From NCBI GenBank assembly GCA_023423415.1, contig JAFAFP010000037.1, positions 1-7,452 on the forward strand: a stretch of 7,452 bases of DNA, in the 5' to 3' direction. Shown here piece after piece: positions 1 through 5,869 of this stretch. The position numbers and the translations under genes are program-made. The number at the start of each line of letters is the position of its first letter. Positions within the stretch are counted from its first letter, which is position 1. The notes below the pieces were generated by a model. It searched no databases. It worked only from the letters and a program-made list of their open reading frames with translations, and was not told the DNA's origin. This DNA is from Pseudomonadota bacterium. GTDB lineage: Bacteria > Pseudomonadota > Alphaproteobacteria > Rhizobiales > Xanthobacteraceae.

Positions 1-117
1 CCAACGGCCCGCGCTTGGGCGCGCCCGATGACAGGCTCCGGCGGTAATCCGGTTCCCAACTCCTGGGTCCCCGCTTTCGGGGGGACGAGCGGACGATAGA
101 TAATCGTATGGGTGGAG
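1..117. other. Non-coding left edge
   Basis: No supported gene lies here. One plus-strand frame stays open from the window edge to a TAG at 97-99, but its translation over the palindrome (ending WVPAFGGTSGR) is the kind of peptide produced when a dispersed palindrome is read through, so I do not call it. The stretch holds a 10-bp perfect palindrome GGGCGCGCCC at 17-26 and a REP-like hairpin at 67-86. On the minus strand this is the region directly downstream of the monooxygenase stop, so the hairpin could help end that transcript. Confidence 0.5.
67..86. repeat. REP-like palindrome, possible terminator of the monooxygenase gene
   Basis: GTCCCCGC (67-74), a TTTC loop (75-78) and GGGGGGAC (79-86) form an 8-bp stem with one G-G mismatch at 73/80. 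From memory, the form GTCCCCGC-TTTC-GCGGGGAC, preceded by CTGG and followed by GACG, is a common dispersed intergenic palindrome in Bradyrhizobium-type genomes; this copy would then be one base away from a perfect stem. Its position 31 bp past the minus-strand monooxygenase stop suits a transcript-end structure. There is no T-run, so a classical intrinsic terminator is not shown. Confidence 0.5.
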
Positions 118-1314
118 CTAAATTGCCGTCCGCATCGGATCGTATTCGAACACCCAGTCGTAGCGCTGCTTGACCTTGGCTTCCTGCCATTCGGTATCGA
201 CGTAGCGCGCGGCGCCTTCGGCGTTGCCGAGGGCCGGGTTGTGAAAGCGGTCTGCATTATCGTTCGCTGCGCGCACCAGTTTGCTGGTGCGGTCGCGCCG
301 CGCGTCTTCATAGGCCTTGAGAGCAGCAGCGATATCGGTATGTGCATCGAGACTGCGCGCCAGCACCACGCCGTCCTCGATCGCCATATTAGCGCCTTGC
401 GCCATCATCGGCAGGGTCGGATGCGCGGCATCGCCGAGCAGTGTCACGCGCCCTTTGGTCCATTGCTCCAGCGGTTCGCGGCCGAGCAACGCCCATTTGT
501 AGGGAACGTCGATGTTGCGGATGATGGTGTGAATGTCCTCGTTCCAGCCTTTGAAATCGTTCAGCGCTTCCTCGGTGGCGCCGCGTTCGGTCCAGCTTTC
601 CACGCGCCAGTCGTCCCGATGCGTGATGCCGACGAAATTCAGCAATGCGCCGCCGCGGAGCGGATAATGCACCACGTGCCCGCCCGGGCCGACCCAATTG
701 GTGCCGACTATGCGGCGCAGGCGCTCCGGCAGTTTCTCCATCGGCACAAGACCGCGCCAGGCGAGCAGGCCGGTGAACCGCGCCGGCATTTCGCCGAACA
801 GCGCATTGCGAATGCGTGAGTGGACGCCGTCCGCCGCAATCAGTGCATCGCCCTTAATGCGCTCGCCATTGTCGCATGGGACGGTGACGCCGCGCTCATC
901 CTGTTCGAAGCTGGTGGCGCGCGTGCCGAGGCGGATGATGTCGGGCGCGATCGCTTTCACCGCATCGAGCAGAATGCGATGCAGGTCGGCGCGGTGGATC
1001 ATGAAATACGGCGCGCCATAGCGCTCGCGCGAAACCGCGCCGAGATCGAACAGCTTCCAGGTCTCGCCCGTGCTCCACAGCCTGATTTCCTTGCCGGCCG
1101 GTTCGCACCACACTGTCTCGAGCGCGGATTCGAGGCCAAGCGAAAACAGCGCGTGCGCACCGTTCGCTGATATCTGCACGCCCGCGCCGATCTCGGCGAG
1201 TTCGCGCGCCTGTTCGATCACGCTGACGCGAAAGCCTCGCCGCAACAACGCCAGCGCAGCGGTGAGGCCGCCGATGCCGGCGCCGGCGATGAGAATGTGT
1301 GAGCGGTCCTGCAT
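118..1314 (-). CDS. FAD-dependent aromatic monooxygenase (salicylate hydroxylase-like)
   Basis: A 398-residue group A flavoprotein hydroxylase, the normal length for the family. Such cytosolic enzymes use NAD(P)H and O2 to hydroxylate an aromatic acid through flavin C4a-hydroperoxide. All three family signatures are present: the N-terminal Rossmann GAGIGG at residues 11-16 for the FAD ADP part, the AADGVHS 'DG' motif at about 160-166, and GDAAHP at 294-299, which binds the flavin ribityl/phosphate. The C-terminal YDWVFEYDP resembles the end of salicylate, 3-hydroxybenzoate and 6-hydroxynicotinate hydroxylases. The ATG at 1314 puts the Rossmann strand right at the N-terminus as expected, although its ribosome site is weak (an AAGAAACGGG-like stretch that lies rather close). 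It follows the coiled-coil gene by 62 bp on the same strand. The class is secure; the substrate cannot be read from the sequence. Confidence 0.93.
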   Translation of the reverse strand: MQDRSHILIAGAGIGGLTAALALLRRGFRVSVIEQARELAEIGAGVQISANGAHALFSLGLESALETVWCEPAGKEIRLWSTGETWKLFDLGAVSRERYGAPYFMIHRADLHRILLDAVKAIAPDIIRLGTRATSFEQDERGVTVPCDNGERIKGDALIAADGVHSRIRNALFGEMPARFTGLLAWRGLVPMEKLPERLRRIVGTNWVGPGGHVVHYPLRGGALLNFVGITHRDDWRVESWTERGATEEALNDFKGWNEDIHTIIRNIDVPYKWALLGREPLEQWTKGRVTLLGDAAHPTLPMMAQGANMAIEDGVVLARSLDAHTDIAAALKAYEDARRDRTSKLVRAANDNADRFHNPALGNAEGAARYVDTEWQEAKVKQRYDWVFEYDPMRTAI

Positions 1315-1376
1315 ATCCCGTTTCTTCGACGCGGAGCGATGCGCCTTCTTTACGCGTCCGCCTCGCCGTCGGGAAG

Positions 1377-2114
1377 TCAGCGACGGGGTGGTTCGTTGTC
1401 GTGATTGGATTGGCGGCGACCAAAAGCCGGCGCACCATTGTAGCGCTCATCGACCCGCTGCGCGGCGTCGCGAATCTCGGTCCAGGCGCGAGTGGCGATA
1501 TCGTCATCCTGCCTGGGTTGCTTCATAGATGACGGCGTCAAAAGCCGTGTCGGTGCGGGCACGACATCGAGCGGTGCGCGCAACGGCGCGAGCGGCACAA
1601 CTTGGGCAACCCGCGGTTCCGGACGTTGTTGCGGTGTTCGCAATGCCGGGGCGATCCTGACGATCTCCGCCTTGATCGAAGCGATATCCTGCTCGGCAGC
1701 ATTCAGCGCGGTATCCTTGCCAGCGAGTTCGCGTTTGACGTTGCGCAACTCAGTCCTTGCAGCCTGTTCGCGCGCTTCCGTTTCCTTGAGTGCGGTATCG
1801 AGCGACGCAAGCTCCTGCTTCAGCCGCGCAATCAGTTGCGCTTTCTTCGCGTTGTCGGTGGCATGGGCGGCGGTCTTGTCCCGCAATTGCGCGAGGTTCA
1901 TCTCGAGCTTGACGGTGGCGGCAGCGAAGCCGGCGCGAAGGCTGTCCTTCTCCGCGCGCATTTCCTGCATCGACAGGGGAAGGCGATCGTAATGCCTGCG
2001 GGTGAGCCGCACCGCACGGTGATGCACGGCCGGCATGACCATCAATGCGATCAGCAGCGCGGCCAGAAAGCCGATCGCGCCAACCATGGCATAGTCCAGC
2101 GGAATGGAGCCCAT
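1377..2114 (-). CDS. Single-pass membrane protein with coiled coil, function unknown
   Basis: A 245-residue protein. Residues 1-7 are a short N-terminal tail, about 8-29 form one hydrophobic helix (AMVGAIGFLAALLIALMVMP), and about 45-155 are an Ala/Glu/Lys/Arg-rich heptad-like stretch that should form a long coiled coil. Next comes a Pro-rich linker (about 155-205). The acidic-then-basic C-terminus includes DDDIATRAWTEIRDAAQRVDERYN-like sequence. I recognise the pattern as a hypothetical protein family common in Bradyrhizobium and relatives; its role is unknown, with envelope scaffolding a plausible guess. I chose the ATG at 2114 because the earlier in-frame GTG at 2159 adds 15 residues of non-family sequence (MPCNPITWVSRRRAT) and would place the 2133-2150 inverted repeat inside the coding region. 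The Shine-Dalgarno is poor (AAGG about 12 nt upstream). It may be co-transcribed with the monooxygenase gene, but no functional link is visible. Confidence 0.85.
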   Translation of the reverse strand: MGSIPLDYAMVGAIGFLAALLIALMVMPAVHHRAVRLTRRHYDRLPLSMQEMRAEKDSLRAGFAAATVKLEMNLAQLRDKTAAHATDNAKKAQLIARLKQELASLDTALKETEAREQAARTELRNVKRELAGKDTALNAAEQDIASIKAEIVRIAPALRTPQQRPEPRVAQVVPLAPLRAPLDVVPAPTRLLTPSSMKQPRQDDDIATRAWTEIRDAAQRVDERYNGAPAFGRRQSNHDNEPPRR

Positions 2115-2132
2115 CGTTGCCCGTCGCCTTGA

Positions 2133-2150
2133 AACCCAAGTGATTGGGTT
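2133..2150 (-). promoter_or_regulatory. Perfect inverted repeat in the leader of the coiled-coil gene
   Basis: AACCCAA (2133-2139), GTGA loop (2140-2143) and TTGGGTT (2144-2150) form a perfect 7-bp stem with a 4-nt loop, 18 bp before the minus-strand ATG at 2114. In RNA it would be a small leader hairpin just before the ribosome site; in DNA it could be an operator. A second, looser pair follows: GGCACC at 2155-2160 with GGTGCC at 2176-2181. The structure is seen directly; the regulatory role is inferred. Confidence 0.4.
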
Positions 2151-2247
2151 GCATGGCACCGCCGCCGCTTCAAGAGGTGCCGCGCATTAACCTGAATAGC
2201 GCCGCGTCTTTGGTGTTCACATTAACGAGCGCACCGCTCATCACGCC

Positions 2248-2253
2248 GGAGAG
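2248..2253 (+). promoter_or_regulatory. Ribosome binding site of the lectin-like gene
   Basis: GGAGAG ends 5 nt before the ATG at 2259, a good match to the anti-Shine-Dalgarno in a normal position. It fixes the start of the lectin-like gene. I could not pick a convincing -35/-10 pair upstream. Two copies of CATTAAC (2185-2191 and 2220-2226) are the only AT-rich words there. Confidence 0.7.
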
Positions 2254-2258
2254 CTGAC

Positions 2259-2921
2259 ATGGGTAAATGCAAGCTGATCCTGACCGCGACCGTTGTTGCA
2301 GCCTTCCTGATACCGACATTTCCTGCCGCGGCGCAGCAAAACGAGATGACATTCTTCATCACCAGCACAGGTCCGGGTAAAGGCGGAGACCTGGGCGGCC
2401 TCGACGGTGCCGACAAGCATTGCCAGGCGCTGGCGCAGGCCGCCGGCGCGGGCGGTAAAACCTGGCGCGCCTATCTTTCGACGCAAGGCGCGGGCGCGGT
2501 GAATGCGCGTGACCGCATTGGTAAAGGTCCGTGGCAGAATGTGAAGGGCGTTGTGATCGCCAAGGACGTTGCCGAACTGCACAACGGCAACAACCTGAAC
2601 AAGCAGACGGCGCTGTCCGAAAAAGGCGACGTCATCAATGGCTCGGGCGACCAGCCGAACCGCCATGACATCCTGACCGGCTCGCAGCCGGACGGCACCG
2701 CATTTACCGGCAACGATGACCGCACCTGCGGCAACTGGACCAAGAGCGGGGATGGCGCCGCGATGCTCGGTCATCACGATCGCAGGGGCCTGAACGAGGA
2801 GCCGCCGTCGAAATCCTGGAACTCGTCGCATCCCTCGCGCGGGCCGGGCGGCGGCTGTGCGCAGGCCGATCTGCGCAGCACCGGGGGCGACGGACTGCTC
2901 TATTGCTTTGCCGCGAACTGA
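2259..2921 (+). CDS. Exported lectin-fold (C-type lectin/endostatin-like) protein
   Basis: A 220-residue secreted protein. Residues 1-25 form a Sec signal peptide: MGKCK, a hydrophobic core (LILTATVVAAFLIPTF), then PAAA before QQNE. The mature domain opens with TFFITSTGPGKGGDLGGL, then DGADKHCQALA and TWRAYLS, and ends with SWNSSHPS, GGGCAQ and GDGLLYCFAAN. That order resembles the lectin/endostatin-like exported proteins often annotated simply as 'lectin' in alphaproteobacteria. Four cysteines in the mature part (55, 157, 200, 216) could make two disulfides, as in C-type lectin folds, which fits the periplasm or cell surface. Whether it binds sugar is unproven. The gene has its own strong ribosome site and is followed by a 13-bp hairpin, so it is probably transcribed alone. 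The minus-strand neighbour is divergent. Confidence 0.82.
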   Translation: MGKCKLILTATVVAAFLIPTFPAAAQQNEMTFFITSTGPGKGGDLGGLDGADKHCQALAQAAGAGGKTWRAYLSTQGAGAVNARDRIGKGPWQNVKGVVIAKDVAELHNGNNLNKQTALSEKGDVINGSGDQPNRHDILTGSQPDGTAFTGNDDRTCGNWTKSGDGAAMLGHHDRRGLNEEPPSKSWNSSHPSRGPGGGCAQADLRSTGGDGLLYCFAAN

Positions 2922-2930
2922 CGGCCAATG

Positions 2931-2963
2931 AGGGCTGCGGCGCTGCTCTTGCGCCGTAGCCCT
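2931..2963 (+). terminator. Strong hairpin after the lectin-like gene
   Basis: AGGGCTGCGGCGC (2931-2943), loop TGCTCTT (2944-2950) and GCGCCGTAGCCCT (2951-2963) pair over 13 bp with a single G-U wobble, starting 9 bp after the TGA at 2919-2921. Stem strength and position suit a transcription terminator or 3'-end stabiliser. The sequence that follows (GCACAGG) is not T-rich, so it may need help or act by protecting the RNA end. Confidence 0.65.
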
Positions 2964-3011
2964 GCACAGGATGCGTGCGGCGGCTCATTTGCCGAATCTG
3001 GGGGCCGCCAC

Positions 3012-3722
3012 ATGCGCTACGAACTCTATTACTGGCCGGAGATCCAGGGACGGGGTGAATATGTCCGGCTGGCGCTGGAAGAGGCCGGGGTCGATTATGT
3101 CGATGTCGCGCGCAACCCCCGCGGCGAAGAGAAGATGCTCGATATGATGCGAACGCGGGCGTTGAAGACGCCACCATTCGCACCGCCGTTCCTGAAAGCC
3201 GGCAAGCTGGTCATTGGGCAGACCGCCAATATTCTTCTGTATCTCGGCGAGCATTGCGGCCTGGCCCCGAAGACGGAAGCCGGGCGGCTGTGGGTGCATC
3301 AACTGCAGCTCACGATCGCGGATTTCGTGGTCGAGATCCACGACACGCATCATCCGATCGGCTCGGGGTTCTATTACGAGGAACAGAAGCCCGAGGCCGA
3401 ACGCCGCGCCGACGATTTCCGCAATCACCGCGCCCCGAAATTCCTCAGCTATTTCGAGCGAGTCATCAAGGCCAGCGGTGGTCCCTATCTCACCGGTAAG
3501 CGTGTCACCTATGCCGATCTGTCGCTGTTCCAGATCGTCGCCGGATTGAATTACGCGTTTCCACGGATGATGAAGCGGCTGTCGAAGAAATATCCGCATG
3601 TGCGGAAGCTTCATGATCGCGTCGCCGCGCGGCCGCGCATCGCTGCCTATCTCAAGAGCGAGCGGCGCATTCCCTTCAACGAGATGGGTATTTTCCGCTT
3701 TTACGACGAACTCGATGGCTAG
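3012..3722 (+). CDS. Glutathione S-transferase family protein (Tyr-type)
   Basis: A 236-residue cytosolic GST, which would conjugate or bind glutathione in detoxification or metabolism. Residues 1-80 form the thioredoxin-like domain: YELYYWPEIQGRGEYVR carries a Tyr at 6-7 in the place of the catalytic Tyr of sigma/mu/pi-like GSTs; Pro59 in APPFLK is the likely cis-Pro region; GQTANILLYL (Q70, T71) matches the motif that binds the glutathione gamma-Glu group. The rest is the helical domain, with the N-capping box TYAD at 166-169 after YLTGKRV. It lacks the N-terminal SSCS motif of zeta-class maleylpyruvate/maleylacetoacetate isomerases. I chose the ATG at 3012, where the protein begins as GSTs do. 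The in-frame ATG at 2928 would add 28 odd residues and sit at the edge of the upstream hairpin. The ribosome site is a poor GGGGG about 6 nt upstream. The next gene (FAH) begins 104 bp on behind its own probable promoter. Confidence 0.9.
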   Translation: MRYELYYWPEIQGRGEYVRLALEEAGVDYVDVARNPRGEEKMLDMMRTRALKTPPFAPPFLKAGKLVIGQTANILLYLGEHCGLAPKTEAGRLWVHQLQLTIADFVVEIHDTHHPIGSGFYYEEQKPEAERRADDFRNHRAPKFLSYFERVIKASGGPYLTGKRVTYADLSLFQIVAGLNYAFPRMMKRLSKKYPHVRKLHDRVAARPRIAAYLKSERRIPFNEMGIFRFYDELDG

Positions 3723-3761
3723 GCGGGAAAGCGAGATCTGTCCGGTGGGCACGTCGTCGTC

Positions 3762-3790
3762 TTGACACCCAACAGCCGCTTCAACATTGT
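3762..3790 (+). promoter_or_regulatory. Probable promoter of the FAH-DUF5996 pair
   Basis: TTGACA at 3762-3767, preceded by C as in the alphaproteobacterial CTTGAC consensus, is a perfect -35. After a 17-bp spacer comes CATTGT (3785-3790), a weak -10 matching TATAAT in three of six positions. It lies 36 bp before the GTG start, and the downstream leader (AAAACAAACAAG) is unusually A-rich for this window. It suggests the pair can be transcribed independently of the GST gene. Confidence 0.5.
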
Positions 3791-3814
3791 TTCCCCACAA
3801 AACAAACAAGACCT

Positions 3815-3819
3815 AGGGA
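3815..3819 (+). promoter_or_regulatory. Ribosome binding site deciding the GTG start of the FAH gene
   Basis: AGGGA at 3815-3819 ends 6 nt before a GTG at 3826. No ATG lies close by in frame, and the protein beginning at this GTG (MKLISFRWKD) starts as family members do, so GTG is the likely start. Confidence 0.7.
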
Positions 3820-3825
3820 AACGCC

Positions 3826-4821
3826 GTGAAGTTGATCAGTTTTCGCTGGAAAGACCACGACCGTATTGGATTTGCCATCAATGGCGATCGCTTCGCCGAT
3901 CTGGGCGAAATCGCCGAAGCGATGGGCCGCGCGCCCTATGCCGACATGATCGCGCTGATCGAAGCTGGGGACGAGGGCCGCGCCTTTCTACATGAGGCGC
4001 AGGATTTCATGCGCATCTATCCCGGCCGTGTGAATGCGATCGATGCCAAAGCGATCGCGTTCCACCCGCCGGTGCGGCGGCCGTCGAAAATCTGCGGCGT
4101 CGCGCTCAACAATTCGGCGAGCAACGATCGCAAGATCAGTGCGCCCGATCATCCGCTGTTTTTCCTCAAGCCCGCATCGTCGCTGGTCGGCCATGGTCAG
4201 CCGATCGAGGTCTATGATTATTACGGATCGGTCCATCCGGAGCCGGAACTCGCTGTCATCATCGGCCAGCAATGCCGACACGTGCAGGCGAAGGATGCGC
4301 TCGATGTCGTGTACGGCTATTCGATCATGAACGACATGACCGGCAATTTCATGCGGTCGCAGGACATGGTGCATTATTATGCGCTGTATCCGTCGAAGGA
4401 CGATCCCAATACGGTCGAGCGGCGCGAGCAGCATCTGTCCTACACCGCGCGCTACAAGGGCAGCGATACCTTCGGGCCATTCGGGCCATATCTCGTCACG
4501 AAAGACGAGGTGCCCGATCCGCATGCGCTCGACGTCATGTGCTGGCACAAGGACGAACTGATCGCCGAGGATTCGACGCGCTATTACACATTCTCGGTGC
4601 CGGAGGTGATCGCCTACATCACCCGCTATCATTCGCTGTGGCCGGGCGATGTCATCTCTATGGGCACCGCGTTCCGGCCGGGCAAGGTTGGGCGGCGCAG
4701 CCTTCATACCGCCAACATCACCGCCTTTGGTGGGCCGGTCAGGGTGGCGATCACCGGGCTCGGCACGCTGGTCAATCCGGTGAAACGGATGGACGAGGTG
4801 GAGGCCCGTGCTGCCGAATGA
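3826..4821 (+). CDS. Fumarylacetoacetate hydrolase (FAH) superfamily protein
   Basis: A 331-residue cytosolic FAH-fold protein. The family contains C-C hydrolases, decarboxylases, isomerases and lyases acting on 2-oxo or 2,4-dioxo acids with a bound divalent metal. The N-terminal cap domain occupies about 1-75. The catalytic domain starts at SKICGVALNN (87-96). Metal ligands fit E139 and E141 in HPEPELAV and D170 in YGYSIMND; FLKP at 113-116 is the usual substrate-side motif. The end, SMGTAFRPGKVG (279-289), takes the place of the usual TGTPxGVG glycine loop. The lid motif that normally reads NYxxHxxE is here NNSASNDRK, so the His and Glu used by FAHD1-type acylpyruvases appear replaced by Ser99 and Arg102. 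I recognise a bacterial subfamily with this NNSASNDRK/HYYALYPSKDD pattern, but not its substrate. It starts at GTG with a good ribosome site, and its stop is 18 bp before the DUF5996 gene. Superfamily is certain; reaction unknown. Confidence 0.9.
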   Translation: MKLISFRWKDHDRIGFAINGDRFADLGEIAEAMGRAPYADMIALIEAGDEGRAFLHEAQDFMRIYPGRVNAIDAKAIAFHPPVRRPSKICGVALNNSASNDRKISAPDHPLFFLKPASSLVGHGQPIEVYDYYGSVHPEPELAVIIGQQCRHVQAKDALDVVYGYSIMNDMTGNFMRSQDMVHYYALYPSKDDPNTVERREQHLSYTARYKGSDTFGPFGPYLVTKDEVPDPHALDVMCWHKDELIAEDSTRYYTFSVPEVIAYITRYHSLWPGDVISMGTAFRPGKVGRRSLHTANITAFGGPVRVAITGLGTLVNPVKRMDEVEARAAE

Positions 4822-4839
4822 TTGCAGACGAGTGATGCC

Positions 4840-5787
4840 ATGAGCACCGACGCGCAAGCCTGGCCTTCCTTACCCTATACGGACTGGAAGGACAGTTGCG
4901 CGACGTTGCAGCTTTGGACCCAGGTTGTCGGCAAGATCCGTCTCGCGCAAACGCCCTGGGTCAATCACTCCTGGCATGTGCCGCTTTATGTCACGGCGCG
5001 CGGACTGACGACGTCGCCAATCCCCTACAAGAGCGGCGCGTTCCAGATCGATTTCGATTTTGTCGATCACGTCCTGTGGCTGCGCACGAGCGAGGGGCAT
5101 TTTCGTCAAATCGTTCTGAATCCGATGACGGTGGCCGCTTTCTATGGCGCCGTCTTTGCCGATCTCAAGGCGCTGGGCATCGACATCGCGATCGACGTCA
5201 TTCCGAACGAGATTCCGGACGCCATTCCGTTTCCGGACGACACGGTGCACCAATCCTATGATCCGCACGCGGCTCATGCCTTCTGGCGCATTCTGCTGTC
5301 GTCATCCCTCGTGTTCTCGCATTTCCGTACATCGTTTCTCGGCAAGGTCAGCCCGGTGCATTTCTTCTGGGGCAGCTTCGATCTTGCGGTGACGCGCTTT
5401 TCAGGGCGTCGCGCGCCGGCGCATCCCGGCGGCGTGCCGAACCTGCCGGATGCGGTGGTGCGGGAAGCCTATTCGCACGAGGTCTCGAGCGCCGGTTTCT
5501 GGCCAGGCGGCGGCGGTGTGGTCGAAGAACCGGCTTTCTACTCCTACGCCTATCCGGCGCCCGACGGCTTTGCCGACGCCAAGGTGCTGCCGTCGGAGGC
5601 CTACTTCCACAAGACGCTCGGCGAATTCATCCTTCCCTATGACGCTGTCCGCAAGGCGCGTGACCCAGCCGCCGCGCTGCTGGCGTTCCTGCAATCGACC
5701 TATGATGCGGCGGCCGACCTCGGCAAATGGGACCGGCAGATGCTGGAATGCCAATTGGGCGAACCGCGGGTGCCACGGCCGGTGTGA
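4840..5787 (+). CDS. DUF5996 family protein, function unknown
   Basis: A 315-residue soluble protein with no signal peptide or membrane segment. I recognise it as a DUF5996 member from WPSLPYTDWKDSC (8-20), LWTQVVGKIRLA, WVNHSWHVPLYVTARGL, the IPYKSGAFQIDFDF strand, and the strongly conserved block GKVSPVHFFWGSFDLAVTRFSGR followed by HPGGVPNLPD and YSHEVSSAGFWPG. The many His, Trp, Asp and Glu residues in these blocks suggest a binding or catalytic pocket, but no function is established that I know of. The ATG at 4840 is chosen over an in-frame TTG at 4822 that lies next to the FAH stop; the ribosome site is weak (GACGAG, 8 nt upstream). Only 18 bp separate it from FAH, so the two are probably in one transcript, which makes a shared metabolic process possible. 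Confidence 0.85.
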   Translation: MSTDAQAWPSLPYTDWKDSCATLQLWTQVVGKIRLAQTPWVNHSWHVPLYVTARGLTTSPIPYKSGAFQIDFDFVDHVLWLRTSEGHFRQIVLNPMTVAAFYGAVFADLKALGIDIAIDVIPNEIPDAIPFPDDTVHQSYDPHAAHAFWRILLSSSLVFSHFRTSFLGKVSPVHFFWGSFDLAVTRFSGRRAPAHPGGVPNLPDAVVREAYSHEVSSAGFWPGGGGVVEEPAFYSYAYPAPDGFADAKVLPSEAYFHKTLGEFILPYDAVRKARDPAAALLAFLQSTYDAAADLGKWDRQMLECQLGEPRVPRPV

Positions 5788-5816
5788 GGCCTTTTCACAA
5801 CGCAGCGAATTGCCTA

Positions 5817-5852
5817 GAAACGATGCGCTGATTTCCTGAAATCCTTCGTTTC
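5817..5852. promoter_or_regulatory. Nested inverted repeat before the DUF4239 gene
   Basis: Outer arms GAAACGA (5817-5823) and TCGTTTC (5846-5852) pair perfectly over 7 bp. Inside them GATTT (5830-5834) and AAATC (5839-5843) pair around CCTG. The structure fills most of the 82-bp gap after the DUF5996 stop. It could end the FAH-DUF5996 transcript (no T-run follows on the plus strand) or be an operator for the next gene, because it reaches into the -35 zone of the possible promoter at 5857-5862. The pairing is seen; the role is inferred. Confidence 0.4.
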
Positions 5853-5856
5853 AAAA

Positions 5857-5862
5857 TATATT
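5857..5862 (+). promoter_or_regulatory. Possible -10 box of a leaderless promoter for the DUF4239 gene
   Basis: TATATT at 5857-5862 sits in the most AT-rich stretch of the window (CAAAATATATT). Transcription would start about 7-8 nt later, at or next to the A of the ATG at 5870. That would explain why no Shine-Dalgarno is visible there. No good -35 is present at 17-18 bp, so this is tentative. Confidence 0.3.
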
Positions 5863-5869
5863 CCGATCG

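Noticed and set aside
112..819. Long plus-strand frame opposite the monooxygenase, and similar long frames opposite or beside other genes
   Set aside because: They overlap well-recognised genes, have no family-like motifs, and are expected in high-GC sequence where stop codons are rare in antisense frames.
2115..2159. GTG start adding 15 residues to the coiled-coil membrane protein
   Set aside because: The extension (MPCNPITWVSRRRAT) does not look like the family N-terminus and covers the inverted repeat; the ATG at 2114 places the membrane helix normally.
2928..3011. Upstream ATG start for the GST gene
   Set aside because: It adds 28 residues absent from the family, and its first codons run through the 13-bp hairpin that follows the lectin-like gene.
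118..4821. A gentisate or homogentisate breakdown pathway made of hydroxylase, GST-type isomerase and FAH-type hydrolase
   Set aside because: The GST has a Tyr-type N-terminus without the zeta-class SSCS motif, the ring-cleaving dioxygenase is absent, the FAH lid is atypical, and the hydroxylase is on the opposite strand with unrelated genes between.
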